Program-made: the position numbers and the translations under genes
Notes under the pieces: generated by a model
Seen by the model: the letters and a program-made list of their open reading frames with translations, nothing else
Databases searched by the model: none
Told to the model about the DNA's origin: nothing
In this document: positions 8,795-17,538 of the stretch, piece after piece
Layout of the letters: each line of letters opens with the position of its first letter
Position numbering within the stretch: the first letter of the stretch is position 1
Assembly: GCA_017450125.1 (NCBI GenBank)
Contig: JAFSWZ010000039.1
Span: forward strand, 58,806 to 122,805
Reading direction: 5' to 3'
Length of the DNA stretch: 64,000 nt
DNA from: Synergistaceae bacterium
Lineage (GTDB): Bacteria > Synergistota > Synergistia > Synergistales > Aminobacteriaceae

Positions 8795-9826
8795 CTACAG
8801 GAAGAAGTACCTTATCACGAAGAGCAGAGCCACAAGCGCAAGCCCCAGCACTCCGAAGAACAACATATCCCCCAAGAACGACACCCCGTGAGCGTTGGGC
8901 TGTTCCGGCGGGTTATCCTCCTTCACCTTAATCTTGATGTCCTTCGTGATGCTGACTGCCCCCCTGATTTCGTCGCTTATCTTCACGTACAGGAATTTCT
9001 TGCCCGCAGTGTCGCGAATCTCAACGACAGGGAACAGCGGCTCGATGTTGTTCTCCTCCATGAACTTCTTGACCAGTGCGCTCGTGCCCTCGCCCTCGAT
9101 GTTCACGCCGATAATGTCTCCCGGCGTAATCTCTGACGAGGCCTTGCCCCTCACAGGGTCAACTACAGGCGTACACATTATTATCGTGCCCTCGAAGTTT
9201 GAGCTGTCGCGGATGTTCGTTTCCTCTTCGGCCTTCTCGCGTTCTTCCTGCTCGCGCTGCATCTGAGCCATTTCGGCGGCAGTCGGCGGAAGAGGCTTGA
9301 TTATCTTTGCGCGCTCAAGTTCCGTGCGTGAGACAGGTTCTGCGTCGGTGGTAGAGCTGAACACGCACTGCGCAACTCCCTCAAAGCGCCGGCGAATCAT
9401 GCTCTCTATCTGCCTGAGTTTGGCGCGCGTGTAGTTCTCAAATAGCTTCTTCTTCTCCTCGATCCTCATGATGTCCTTCAGCTGAGCCTGCAGCTTCTCC
9501 GCCCAATCCTTGTCCAGCGGCCCCATCTGCGGAAGGCTGTTGACGAACTTCCTCCACACCTGCGAGGACTCCACCAGTACGCCGGTCTTGTACGGCCGCG
9601 CCAGCCAGAACGCCTGAAACACTGTCTTTCCCGTCTTGCCCTCAAAGATTATGCAGAAACCTCCGCCCATGTCCCCCCTGCTCGGCGTAAACGTCGACTT
9701 CAGCGCAAGAAACTCAGGAACGTTGTTCTTGGCCGGTTCTGAGGATGAGTCCGACGAATGGTCAGAACGCTTTGAGGACAGGTCTGCGACATCCCTCAAG
9801 CCTTGTGTGATGCTGTCTTCAGGCAT
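8795..9826 (-). CDS. Tail-anchored protein of unknown function
   Basis: I do not recognise the 343-residue product. The N-terminal ~40 residues are Ser/Asp-rich and probably disordered. A globular part with a Gly-rich strand (GGGFCIIFEGKTGK) follows. A Lys/Glu-rich helical stretch at ~110-215 includes a short coiled coil (MQREQEEREKAEEE). After an alpha/beta segment, a single hydrophobic helix ends the protein at the very C-terminus (~320-343), so it is probably membrane-anchored with its bulk in the cytoplasm. The start is well supported by GGAGG 8 nt upstream. It stands alone between a convergent esterase gene and a divergent CAP-domain gene. Confidence 0.7.
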   Translation of the reverse strand: MPEDSITQGLRDVADLSSKRSDHSSDSSSEPAKNNVPEFLALKSTFTPSRGDMGGGFCIIFEGKTGKTVFQAFWLARPYKTGVLVESSQVWRKFVNSLPQMGPLDKDWAEKLQAQLKDIMRIEEKKKLFENYTRAKLRQIESMIRRRFEGVAQCVFSSTTDAEPVSRTELERAKIIKPLPPTAAEMAQMQREQEEREKAEEETNIRDSSNFEGTIIMCTPVVDPVRGKASSEITPGDIIGVNIEGEGTSALVKKFMEENNIEPLFPVVEIRDTAGKKFLYVKISDEIRGAVSITKDIKIKVKEDNPPEQPNAHGVSFLGDMLFFGVLGLALVALLFVIRYFFL

Positions 9827-9944
9827 GATTTACTCCTCCGAGAAAAGTTAGTGTCTAGGATGGAGTGATTATAGCCCGTCAATCTTTCGTTGCAAACCGC
9901 AAAAATTCGAATGACTTACGCAATTTTTTTCCCCGAGTTTTCAC

Positions 9945-9957
9945 TATAATATTCACA
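9945..9957 (+). promoter_or_regulatory. -10 element and CA start site for CAP-domain gene
   Basis: TATAAT (9945-9950), 5 nt, then CA gives a predicted +1 at 9957. This makes ATG 9963 an unlikely start and leaves a 42-nt leader to TTG 9999, which has GGAGG 9 nt before it. No clear -35 is seen; a T7 run lies upstream. Confidence 0.5.
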
Positions 9958-9998
9958 TCCGCATGAGACTTGAAAATTTACTCTGGAGGCTGCAACAG

Positions 9999-11099
9999 TT
10001 GAGGCTGAAAATTTTTCCGGCAGTTCTCGTCGTTGTGTTTATGCTTTCGTCATCGGCATATGCAGACAGCATATATGATTCTGAGCCGACGTTCTCGCCG
10101 TATTATGCCGGTTCTGTCAAGAGTGCCGTCCTCAATGAAGCACTGCAGGAACTGAACTACATACGCTGGCTGATAGGCGTGCCGAACAACGTAACCCTTA
10201 ATGCTGAATACACCCGCAAAGCACAGCACGGGGCAGTCCTTCTTGACGCGGTCGGAACTCTCACGCATACACCGTCCAGACCGTCAGACATGAGCCAGTC
10301 GTTCTATGAGCTCGGGTATGACGCAACGACTCACAGCAATTTGTCGTGGGGCTCTTCAGAAATGACGCTGAAGCTCAGCACAAAACTTTGCATGCACGAT
10401 TCTGACAGCTCCAACATATCGCGGCTTGGGCATCGCAGGTGGCTCATGAACCCCAGACTCAAGCAGACAGGTTTCGGCATAAGCACAAGAGGCGGTTTCG
10501 CGGCTACGTATGTCATTGAGGAGTTCGAGCATTCAGGGGAAGGCAACACCTTGACGCAGGAGGAGTACGAACGCTACCTTGAATGGCTGAAGTGGCCGGT
10601 GTCAGATGAGTTCATAACTTGGCCGACGGGCAGGCATCCTCATCCTCTGACGTACTTTGAGGCTGACACTGCGTGGTCCGTAACCCTGAACAGAGATGTC
10701 TTCGATGATACTGACGCTAGTTCTGTGAAGGTTGTGCTTACGCGGAACAGCGACGGCAGAACGTGGAAGTTCAGCAGAAGCAGCAGTGATGGTTATTTTG
10801 CCGTGAGCAAGGGGGAAGTTGCTTACGACCAGTGCATAATCTTCCGCCCCGACGGAATCACAAGCTACAATAACGGTGAGACATGGAGCGTAGAAGTGTC
10901 CGGCCTTGCCCGCAAAGACGGAGGAACAGGAAGCATATCGTACAGGGTAACATTCACTGGGGAAACTACAGGCTACGAGGAGGATACTCCTTACAACAGG
11001 CAGGGCAGTGAAGACTCTGACGAAGGAGGGTGCGGAGTTATGACGTTTCCGGCATTCATGGCACTCTTGGTTTTCGGAATCCCGCGCATAAGAAAATAG
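9999..11099 (+). CDS. Exported CAP (SCP/PR-1) domain protein with Synergist-CTERM-like tail
   Basis: I prefer TTG 9999, because it follows a GGAGG and directly starts a signal peptide (MRLKIFPAVLVVVFMLSS), over ATG 9963, which lacks a ribosome site and sits 6 nt after the predicted transcript start. The mature N-terminal half is a CAP domain: helix with LNYIRWLIGVP, Asn-rich strand, HGAVLL and an HTP segment. The middle contains GHRRWLMNP, a CAP-like motif seen in bacterial members. The C-terminus ends GGCGV, a hydrophobic helix and RIRK, matching the same sorting tail as the upstream esterase. The role is extracellular and unknown. About 366 residues. Confidence 0.8.
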   Translation: MRLKIFPAVLVVVFMLSSSAYADSIYDSEPTFSPYYAGSVKSAVLNEALQELNYIRWLIGVPNNVTLNAEYTRKAQHGAVLLDAVGTLTHTPSRPSDMSQSFYELGYDATTHSNLSWGSSEMTLKLSTKLCMHDSDSSNISRLGHRRWLMNPRLKQTGFGISTRGGFAATYVIEEFEHSGEGNTLTQEEYERYLEWLKWPVSDEFITWPTGRHPHPLTYFEADTAWSVTLNRDVFDDTDASSVKVVLTRNSDGRTWKFSRSSSDGYFAVSKGEVAYDQCIIFRPDGITSYNNGETWSVEVSGLARKDGGTGSISYRVTFTGETTGYEEDTPYNRQGSEDSDEGGCGVMTFPAFMALLVFGIPRIRK

Positions 11100-11138
11100 T
11101 ACGCGCTGGAATATATATTTTCACAGGAGGTTATCATC

Positions 11139-12152
11139 GTGAAGAAGTTTGCAGTACTTATCGCAGCAGTTCTCGCAGTAACGGCAGTCGCAGCATTTGC
11201 CGCCAGTGATGCCCTCGTCGGAGCATGCATCTACAAGTTCGACGACACGTTCATGACGGGTGTCCGCAACGCAATGCGCGCGCAGATGGAGAAGGAAGGC
11301 GGAGAGCTCGAGATCGTCGACAGCCAGAACCGCCAGCCCACCCAGAACGACCAGGTTGACGCGTACATCTCGAAGGGTGCGAACGCCCTCATCGTCAACC
11401 CCGTCGACCGCACAGCCGCTGAACCCCTCATGCAGAAGGCAAAGGCCGAAGGTCTCCCGATAGTGTTCGTGAACCGCGAGCCCTACGCTGATGTCATGGC
11501 GGCCTACGACAAAATCTGGTACGTCGGCGCAAAGGCAGAGGAGTCCGGCACTCAGTCGGGACAGATAATCGTCGACTACTTCAAGGCCAACCCGAAGGCT
11601 GACCGCAACGGCGACGGAAAGATTCAGTACATCATGATCAGGGGCGAGCAGGGACACCAGGACGCGACGCTCAGGACTGAGTACTCGCTCAAGGCAATCA
11701 AGGACGCAGGCTTTGAGGTTGTGGAGCTCGGCAACGACACAGCCAACTGGGACAAGGTTCAGGCAACCGACAAGATGAAGGGCTTCATCAGCGCAGTCGG
11801 CATCGACAACATCGAGGCAGTCCTCGCAAACAATGACGACATGGCACTCGGCGCGATCGAGGCACTCAAGGCTGAAGGCTACAACATGGGCGACCCCGAC
11901 AAGTATATTCCTGTCGTAGGAGTTGACGCGACGGCACCGGCACTCGAGGCAATGAGCAAGGGCGAGATGCTCGGTACAGTCCTCAACGACGCGGACAATC
12001 AGGGCTTCGCGGCCGTGAAAGTCGCAGTTGTTGCGGCGGATGACAAGCCCGTAACCGACGAAGCAATCGGCTACACGATCACTGACGGGAAATACATCTG
12101 GATACCTTACCGCCCCGTTACCGTCGAGAACTACAAGGAGTTCATGAAGTAG
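11139..12152 (+). CDS. mglB: Galactose/glucose ABC transporter substrate-binding protein (MglB), first copy
   Basis: This periplasmic binding protein has a GTG start after AGGAGG and a signal peptide cleaved near AFAAS. It aligns by eye with MglB. It has the calcium loop DRNGDGKIQ, the GHQDA segment, IEAVLANNDDMALGAIEAL, VVGVDA and GTVLNDADNQ, all characteristic of galactose-binding protein. It captures galactose or glucose and delivers it to the MglAC pore encoded downstream. A hairpin after the gene probably raises its expression relative to the membrane genes. A second mglB paralogue follows directly, which is unusual. About 337 residues, typical for the family. Confidence 0.93.
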   Translation: MKKFAVLIAAVLAVTAVAAFAASDALVGACIYKFDDTFMTGVRNAMRAQMEKEGGELEIVDSQNRQPTQNDQVDAYISKGANALIVNPVDRTAAEPLMQKAKAEGLPIVFVNREPYADVMAAYDKIWYVGAKAEESGTQSGQIIVDYFKANPKADRNGDGKIQYIMIRGEQGHQDATLRTEYSLKAIKDAGFEVVELGNDTANWDKVQATDKMKGFISAVGIDNIEAVLANNDDMALGAIEALKAEGYNMGDPDKYIPVVGVDATAPALEAMSKGEMLGTVLNDADNQGFAAVKVAVVAADDKPVTDEAIGYTITDGKYIWIPYRPVTVENYKEFMK

Positions 12153-12168
12153 AGAATGTAGAATCATG

Positions 12169-12197
12169 CCCCCGTTTTGCGCGGGGGTTCATTTTAT
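12169..12197 (+). terminator. Intercistronic hairpin between the two mglB copies
   Basis: CCCCCG (12169-12174) and CGGGGG (12182-12187) form a perfect stem followed by TTCATTTTATT. It probably acts as a partial terminator or 3' stabiliser that favours the first binding-protein message. Confidence 0.7.
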
Positions 12198-12216
12198 TCA
12201 TGAGAGGTGAATATTT

Positions 12217-13194
12217 TTGCGTAAAGTGTTAATTGTTGCATTGATGCTGATGCTGGCATTCGGAGCCTGTGCTCATGCTGATGACGTGAAAATCGGCGCG
12301 TGTATCTACAGGTTCAGTGATGCCTTTATGCTGAGGTTCAGGAACGCGATGGCTGATGAAGCCGCGAAGGCCGGAGTTGCACTTATCATCGCGGACTCGC
12401 AGAACGACCAGACCACGCAGGACGCGCAGGTTGATGACTTCATTGCGAGCGGAGTGAACGTTCTCGTCATCAACCCTGTTGACCGCATGGCCTCGCAGGG
12501 CATAATCGACAAAGCGAAGGCCGCCGGTATTCCTGTTGTGTTCATCAACAGAGAGCCGACGGAGGAGATGCTTGCGTCCTACGAGAAAGCGTATTACGTC
12601 GGAGCGAAGCCGGAGGAGTCGGGCACTGAGGCCGGAGAGCTCGTAGCCGCGTACTTCAAGGCACACCCCGAAGCCGACAAGAACAAGGACGGAAAGCTGC
12701 AGTTCATCATGCTGAAGGGCGAGAACGGGCATCAGGACATGATCGCAAGAAGCAAGTACTCAGTCGAGGCACTTCAGGCCGCTGGTGTTGAACCTGTGGA
12801 GATCGCGAGCGCAATAGCGAACTGGGACAAGCTACAGGCAATGACCATGATGAACGCGTTTCTGATGTCAATCGGCCCGGAGAACATCGAAGCCGTAATC
12901 GCCAACAACGACGAGATGGCACTTGGTGCGGTCGAAGCCCTTAAGGCTCAGGACTACAACAAGGGCAATGCTGAAATGTACATCCCCGTCGTCGGAGTTG
13001 ACGCGAACGCTTCAGCACTCGACGCGATGGACAGGGGCGAAATGCTCGGCACAGTCCTGAATGACGCTGACGGTCAGGGCAGTGCGGCAGTGAAGCTGGC
13101 GGTCTCTCTGGCCAAGAACGGAAGCGCAGAAGGTGCTGACGGAAAATATATCTGGATACCCTACCAGAAAGTTACGAGAGGTGAGAAACAGTGA
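12217..13194 (+). CDS. Galactose/glucose-type ABC substrate-binding protein, second copy
   Basis: The 325-residue paralogue of the preceding gene shares the same motif order: VGACIYRF-like N-terminus, DSQNDQ, NPVDR, INREP, YVGAKPEESGT, calcium loop DKNKDGKLQ, GENGHQD, VIANNDEMALG and GTVLNDADGQ. It starts with TTG after GAGAGGTG and has a short signal peptide ending near ACAHA. The stop overlaps the mglA start by 4 nt, so it is coupled to the ATPase. Divergence around the sugar-contact loops suggests a different affinity or sugar. The shared transporter is inferred from the operon, since only one MglA/MglC pair is present. Confidence 0.9.
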   Translation: MRKVLIVALMLMLAFGACAHADDVKIGACIYRFSDAFMLRFRNAMADEAAKAGVALIIADSQNDQTTQDAQVDDFIASGVNVLVINPVDRMASQGIIDKAKAAGIPVVFINREPTEEMLASYEKAYYVGAKPEESGTEAGELVAAYFKAHPEADKNKDGKLQFIMLKGENGHQDMIARSKYSVEALQAAGVEPVEIASAIANWDKLQAMTMMNAFLMSIGPENIEAVIANNDEMALGAVEALKAQDYNKGNAEMYIPVVGVDANASALDAMDRGEMLGTVLNDADGQGSAAVKLAVSLAKNGSAEGADGKYIWIPYQKVTRGEKQ

Positions 13195-14726
13195 GCGATT
13201 ATCTGCTTGAGATGAAGAACATCACCAAGACTTTCCCGGGCGTTAAAGCACTCGACAACGTAAGCCTCAACGTCCGCAAAGGTACTGTCCATGCCCTTAT
13301 GGGAGAGAACGGCGCAGGGAAGTCGACGCTGATGAAGTGTCTCTTCGGAATCTACGAACCCAACGAGGGCGAGATATGTCTCGAGGGCAAGAAGGTCGAG
13401 ATTCACTCGGCGCGGCAGGCAATGGACAACGGTATCGCGATGGTTCATCAGGAACTTCACCCGATACGCTTCCGCTCTGTTATGGAGAACGTGTACTTAG
13501 GGAGATTTCCCGGCCACATGGGAGTTGTTGACCACAAAGCGATGTACGAGCGCACAAAAGCACTCTTCGAGGACCTTGAGCTCGACGTTGACCCGTTAGC
13601 GTTGGCAGGCGACCAGAGCGCGGCTATCCTGCAGATGATGGAGATTGCGCGTGCCGTCGACATGAAGGCCAAGATAATAATCCTCGACGAGCCGACAAGC
13701 TCGCTGTCTGACCGTGAAGTTGACCACCTCTTCAAGATCATCAACAGGCTTCGTGCGCAGGGAGTTGCGTTCATCTACATTTCGCACAAGATGAAGGAGA
13801 TTCTGGAGATTTCCGACGAAATTACGGTCATGAGGGACGGCACGTACGTAGGAACTTGGCCGGTAACCGACGACAAGGGCGAGAAGCTCACCATAGACTT
13901 TATCATCAAGCAGATGGTCGGGCGTGAGATGACTAACCAGTTCCCGCCGCGCGACGGCAAGCCGGGCAGTGAAGTCGTGCTGAAGGTTGAGCATGTGTGC
14001 TCGCCGCTGAGAAAGTCCTTCCAGGATGTCAGCTTTGAGCTGCACAAGCAGGAGATTTTAGGCATCGGCGGACTTGTCGGAGCACAGAGGACGGAATTTG
14101 TCGAGGCACTGTTCGGGCTTCGCGGAATTGCCTCAGGAGAAATTATGCTCAACGGAGCACGTTACACGAACAGATCGCCGGGCTTCGCGAAATCCAGAGG
14201 CCTCGCACTCCTCACGGAGGAACGCAGGGCAACGGGAATCTTCGGCATCCTTCCCATCCTCGAGAACACAGTCATCGCTAACCAGCGGAGCTATGCGCAT
14301 TTCGGAGTGCTCAACGACAGCCGCAGGGCAAAAGACGCGGACGAGGAGTGCCGCAAGCTCAACGTCAAGACACCGTCCCTCAACACGCTGATTCAGAACC
14401 TGTCGGGCGGAAACCAGCAGAAAGTCTTGATTGCGCGCTGGCTTCTCACGAACTCCGACATCCTGATACTCGACGAACCCACCAGAGGAATCGACGTGGG
14501 AGCGAAGTACGAGATCTATAACATCATGCTCGAGCAGATTGCGCAGGGCAAGAGCATAATCATGATTTCGTCCGAAATGCCGGAGCTTATGGGCATGAGC
14601 GATAGAATTATGGTCATGTGCGAAGGCAGGGTAACGGGCTTCCTGAACAAGGGAGAATACACACAGGAAAAGATAATGGCACTTGCGACGCAGTTCGCCG
14701 GGCGCAAGGACAGCACAGCCGCATAA
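13191..14726 (+). CDS. mglA: Galactose/methylgalactoside ABC transporter ATPase MglA
   Basis: The 511-residue protein has two fused nucleotide-binding domains, as in MglA/RbsA. The first carries Walker A GENGAGKST (~36-44), a Q-loop in MVHQE and Walker B IIILDEPTSS. The second has the degenerate Walker A typical of the family (GLVGAQRTE), signature NLSGGNQQK and Walker B LILDEPTRGID. It powers import through MglC. It starts with GTG overlapping the upstream stop, and 18 nt separate it from mglC. The assignment to galactose rather than ribose rests on the MglB-type binding proteins and the galactokinase nearby. Confidence 0.93.
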   Translation: MSDYLLEMKNITKTFPGVKALDNVSLNVRKGTVHALMGENGAGKSTLMKCLFGIYEPNEGEICLEGKKVEIHSARQAMDNGIAMVHQELHPIRFRSVMENVYLGRFPGHMGVVDHKAMYERTKALFEDLELDVDPLALAGDQSAAILQMMEIARAVDMKAKIIILDEPTSSLSDREVDHLFKIINRLRAQGVAFIYISHKMKEILEISDEITVMRDGTYVGTWPVTDDKGEKLTIDFIIKQMVGREMTNQFPPRDGKPGSEVVLKVEHVCSPLRKSFQDVSFELHKQEILGIGGLVGAQRTEFVEALFGLRGIASGEIMLNGARYTNRSPGFAKSRGLALLTEERRATGIFGILPILENTVIANQRSYAHFGVLNDSRRAKDADEECRKLNVKTPSLNTLIQNLSGGNQQKVLIARWLLTNSDILILDEPTRGIDVGAKYEIYNIMLEQIAQGKSIIMISSEMPELMGMSDRIMVMCEGRVTGFLNKGEYTQEKIMALATQFAGRKDSTAA

Positions 14727-14744
14727 CAAGGAGGACAATAAATT

Positions 14745-15971
14745 ATGGCGGAAAAAACAGCATCACGTTCAAAGCGTTTAATGACAACGGGAGGAATTGT
14801 GTGCCTCATTCTCGGAGTAATCCTCTACTTCCTGAAGGCACCGATGGGCCTCAACCGCAAGATCTATGACCTGCCGGTATTCCTGATCATCATCGGGATA
14901 TGCTTTGCCGTTAGGGGTTTCATGGCGAAGGAGAAGACGGAGGAGGAGGCAGCCCTTGCCGGCAAGACCTTCACCGAGTTCCTGACGAACAACGCGATAC
15001 TTCTGGCTATGCTTGTGCTGGTTGTGGTTATCTGCATCCTTCAGCCCCGCTTCATGCAGATACGCGTCGCACTGGATATTCTCACGCAGTCGTCCCCGAA
15101 GCTCATCATGGCACTGGGAATCTGCTTCGCCCTGCTGATTGCGGGTACAGACCTCAGCGCGGGCCGTATGGTCGGACTTGCGGCGGTAATCTCCGCGTCG
15201 ATGATGCAGACTGCGACCTACGCAAATAGATTCTTCCCCGATCTTCCGCAGCTTCCTCTGTGGATACCGATAGCGGCCGCAATCGCTGCGTGTATGCTGT
15301 TCGGCGCGCTGAACGGCTTTATCGTGGCCAAGTACGAGATGCACCCGTTCATTGCGACGCTGGCGACGCAGGTCATCATCTACGGAGTGTGCTCGCTGTA
15401 TTTCGACATGCCCCCCAACAACTCACAGCCCATCGGAGGCATCAGGCCTGACTTCGCGCAGATAGGACAGCTGAGGCTCTTCAACGGACTGTGGAAGGGA
15501 TTTCCCGGCATCTCAATTCTCATCCCGATAGCAATCGTAATCTGCATAATCATCTGGTTCATCCTGAACAAGACGGTGTTCGGCAAGAACGTCTACGCAA
15601 TCGGCGGCAACCGTGAAGCGGCAGTAGTTGCGGGCATCAACGTTTTCCGTAACATCATGTTCATCTTCATCCTTGCGTCATTGCTGTACGGCATCGCGGG
15701 AGTCCTCGAGGCAGCCAGAACAGCCGGAGCGACGAACAATTACGGACTGGGCTACGAGACTGACGCTATAGCGGCGTGCGTTGTCGGAGGAGTGTCGATG
15801 AGCGGCGGTATCGGAAAAGTCGGCGGTATCGTGATGGGCGTGCTTATCTTCACGGTGATTCAGTACGGCCTGCAGTTCATCAACGTTTCGCCGATGTGGC
15901 AGCAGGTAATTAAGGGAGTAATTATCGCGGTGGCAGTCGCAATAGACATGACGAAGTACCGCAGGAAGTAG
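14745..15971 (+). CDS. mglC: Galactose/methylgalactoside ABC transporter permease MglC
   Basis: The 408-residue membrane protein of the BPD_transp_2 family starts at an ATG preceded by GGAGG. It has two extra hydrophobic segments near the N-terminus (~15-55), then the conserved core: GICFALLIAGTDLSAGR, GALNGFIVAKYEMHPFIATL, FGKNVYAIGGNREAA and VVGGVSMSGGIGKVGG, motifs shared by MglC/RbsC permeases. The motif order and the long N-terminus fit MglC. It forms the inner-membrane pore with MglA. A symmetric hairpin follows and ends the operon. Confidence 0.92.
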   Translation: MAEKTASRSKRLMTTGGIVCLILGVILYFLKAPMGLNRKIYDLPVFLIIIGICFAVRGFMAKEKTEEEAALAGKTFTEFLTNNAILLAMLVLVVVICILQPRFMQIRVALDILTQSSPKLIMALGICFALLIAGTDLSAGRMVGLAAVISASMMQTATYANRFFPDLPQLPLWIPIAAAIAACMLFGALNGFIVAKYEMHPFIATLATQVIIYGVCSLYFDMPPNNSQPIGGIRPDFAQIGQLRLFNGLWKGFPGISILIPIAIVICIIIWFILNKTVFGKNVYAIGGNREAAVVAGINVFRNIMFIFILASLLYGIAGVLEAARTAGATNNYGLGYETDAIAACVVGGVSMSGGIGKVGGIVMGVLIFTVIQYGLQFINVSPMWQQVIKGVIIAVAVAIDMTKYRRK

Positions 15972-15984
15972 CTCCTGAAAAGCA

Positions 15985-16013
15985 AAAGCCCCCTCTGAAC
16001 AAGAAGGGGCTTT
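15985..16013. terminator. Bidirectional terminator between mglC and the small Cys-rich gene
   Basis: AAAGCCCC (15985-15992) and GGGGCTTT (16006-16013) form a perfect 8-bp stem flanked by A and T on the appropriate sides. It serves the convergent genes on both strands. Confidence 0.75.
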
Positions 16014-16027
16014 GTGATTCTCAATTA

Positions 16028-16261
16028 CTACCATCTTCCGCAAGACCCGAAATGATGCTTGCGATCCGGGCTCTTATTGCAGCGTCCCTTCACGGCACGG
16101 GGGATTTCGTGTGATGCAACGGTCTTTCCGCAATAATGACACCTGTAGTGCACTTCTCCTCTGGCCATAAATGTCTCAGACGCATCGGGCGCATACGCGG
16201 GAGCAAAAACACCGAGCATGAGCACAACAGCCAACACCTTGAAAAATCTCTTCATGAACAT
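16028..16261 (-). CDS. Small exported Cys-rich protein with zinc-ribbon-like spacing
   Basis: The ~77-residue product begins with a signal peptide (MKRFFKVLAVVLMLGVFAPAYA). The mature part has Cys-His-Tyr-Cys, then a second Cys region with Cys-Asn-Lys and a terminal Cys-Gly-Arg-Trp, with several His. This suggests metal binding or a small disulfide fold outside the cytoplasm. The start at ATG 16261 has AAAGGAGG 5 nt upstream; ATG 16255 is the alternative. It has a strong promoter of its own (TTGACA, 17 nt, TATAAA). I do not recognise a family. Confidence 0.65.
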   Translation of the reverse strand: MFMKRFFKVLAVVLMLGVFAPAYAPDASETFMARGEVHYRCHYCGKTVASHEIPRAVKGRCNKSPDRKHHFGSCGRW

Positions 16262-16278
16262 ACTCACCTCCTTTATAG

Positions 16279-16307
16279 TTTATACAACGCGATGTGGTTT
16301 CTGTCAA
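16279..16307 (-). promoter_or_regulatory. Near-consensus sigma-70 promoter for the small Cys-rich gene
   Basis: Read on the minus strand, TTGACA (16307-16302) and TATAAA (16284-16279) are separated by exactly 17 nt. The ribosome site AAAGGAGG follows within 3 nt of the -10, so the leader is very short. This is the best promoter match I found in the window. Confidence 0.75.
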
Positions 16308-16356
16308 CAAAGAATGTATAATTCAAGCGAAGGATATTTTCTTGGAGGGTTAATTA

Positions 16357-17538
16357 ATGATAGAGACAATGAGACAGACATTCGCGCGCATATTCGGCAC
16401 GGGTTCTGACCCGCACGCCTTCTTCTCTCCCGGCCGCGTCAACCTCATCGGCGAACACACAGACCACGAAGGCGGCTACGTCTTTCCCTGCGCAATAGAC
16501 TTCGGCATTTACGCCCTAGCACGCAAGAACGACACCGCCTCACTCCGCCTCTACTCCATGAACTTTGACGGGGAATACGCCGTGCCGTTCGAGATTCCTT
16601 ACTCCGAGATACGGGAGAAGCTCACGGGTTCTCGCACGTGGGTGAACTACCCCTTAGGCATCGCCAGCGTACTTGCCAAGCACGGCTTCAGCCTAGCGTC
16701 CGGCATTGACGTTCTCTACAGCGGAAACCTTCCTGACGGCGCAGGACTCTCGTCTTCGGCGGCTCTCGAGGTTCTCACCGTGAGAATCTTCAGCGACCTG
16801 CTGAGGCTAAAGATTGACGGGGTGAAGGCGGCTCTCTACTCACAGGAGGCAGAGAATGACTTTGTCGGGATGCACTGTGGCATAATGGATCAGTTTGCCG
16901 TCAGCATGGGCAGGAAAGACCACGCCGTCCTCCTGAACTGCTCGACGCTCGATTACTCGTACGCCCCGCTTTCGCTCGGCAGCAGCAAGATCATCATCAC
17001 CAACTCCAACGTTCCGCACTCACTCGTAGGCAGCGAGTACAACTTACGCCGCCAGCAGTGCGAGGCAGCTCTGGCGGACATCAAGAAGGTGAGGAAGATC
17101 TCCTGCCTATGCGGCCTGACTCCCGAAGACCTTGACGAGTTCTCGTACCTCGTGAAAGACCCCGTCAACCTCAGGCGCGCAGTCCATGCCGTCAGCGAGA
17201 ACGCCCGCGCGAAACGTGCCGCAGAATCCCTCCAGGCCGGAGACTTCATCACGTTCGGGCGGCTGATGAATGCCTCTCACGTCTCCCTGAGGGACAACTA
17301 TCAGGTTACAGTGCCGGAGCTTGACGTTCTGGCTTCCCTTGCGTGGGAACAGCCCGGCGTAGTCGGCTCAAGGATGACCGGCGGAGGGTTCGGGGGGTGC
17401 ACGGTGAGCATCGTCGAGAACGATCATGCTGATGAGTTCATCGCGAACGTAGGCCGTGAGTACGAGGCAAGAACCGGGCGCAAGGCGAGTTTCTACACGA
17501 CAGGTTGTGCTGACGGAGCAGGGAGGATAGCACTATAA
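16357..17538 (+). CDS. galK: Galactokinase
   Basis: The 393-residue GHMP-family kinase phosphorylates galactose at C1 with ATP, the first step of the Leloir pathway. Signature motifs are present: PGRVNLIGEHTDH (~27-39), the ATP loop LPDGAGLSSSAALE (~123-136), the catalytic Asp region GIMDQFAV and the C-terminal GGGFGGCT. The start ATG follows GGAGG by 8 nt. It lies just downstream of the mgl importer, which supports galactose as the imported sugar. A TATAAT is present at 16317-16322. galT and galE are not in this window. Confidence 0.95.
   Translation: MIETMRQTFARIFGTGSDPHAFFSPGRVNLIGEHTDHEGGYVFPCAIDFGIYALARKNDTASLRLYSMNFDGEYAVPFEIPYSEIREKLTGSRTWVNYPLGIASVLAKHGFSLASGIDVLYSGNLPDGAGLSSSAALEVLTVRIFSDLLRLKIDGVKAALYSQEAENDFVGMHCGIMDQFAVSMGRKDHAVLLNCSTLDYSYAPLSLGSSKIIITNSNVPHSLVGSEYNLRRQQCEAALADIKKVRKISCLCGLTPEDLDEFSYLVKDPVNLRRAVHAVSENARAKRAAESLQAGDFITFGRLMNASHVSLRDNYQVTVPELDVLASLAWEQPGVVGSRMTGGGFGGCTVSIVENDHADEFIANVGREYEARTGRKASFYTTGCADGAGRIAL

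Noticed and set aside
9963..9998. ATG 9963 as start of the CAP-domain protein
   Set aside because: It lacks a ribosome site and is only 6 nt after the predicted transcript start; TTG 9999 has GGAGG and begins a clean signal peptide.
11121..12167. Long open frame on the minus strand opposite mglB
   Set aside because: It mirrors the codon structure of a strongly supported gene on the plus strand and has no recognisable motif. The same applies to the long minus frames opposite 44425-45798 and 62896-63768.
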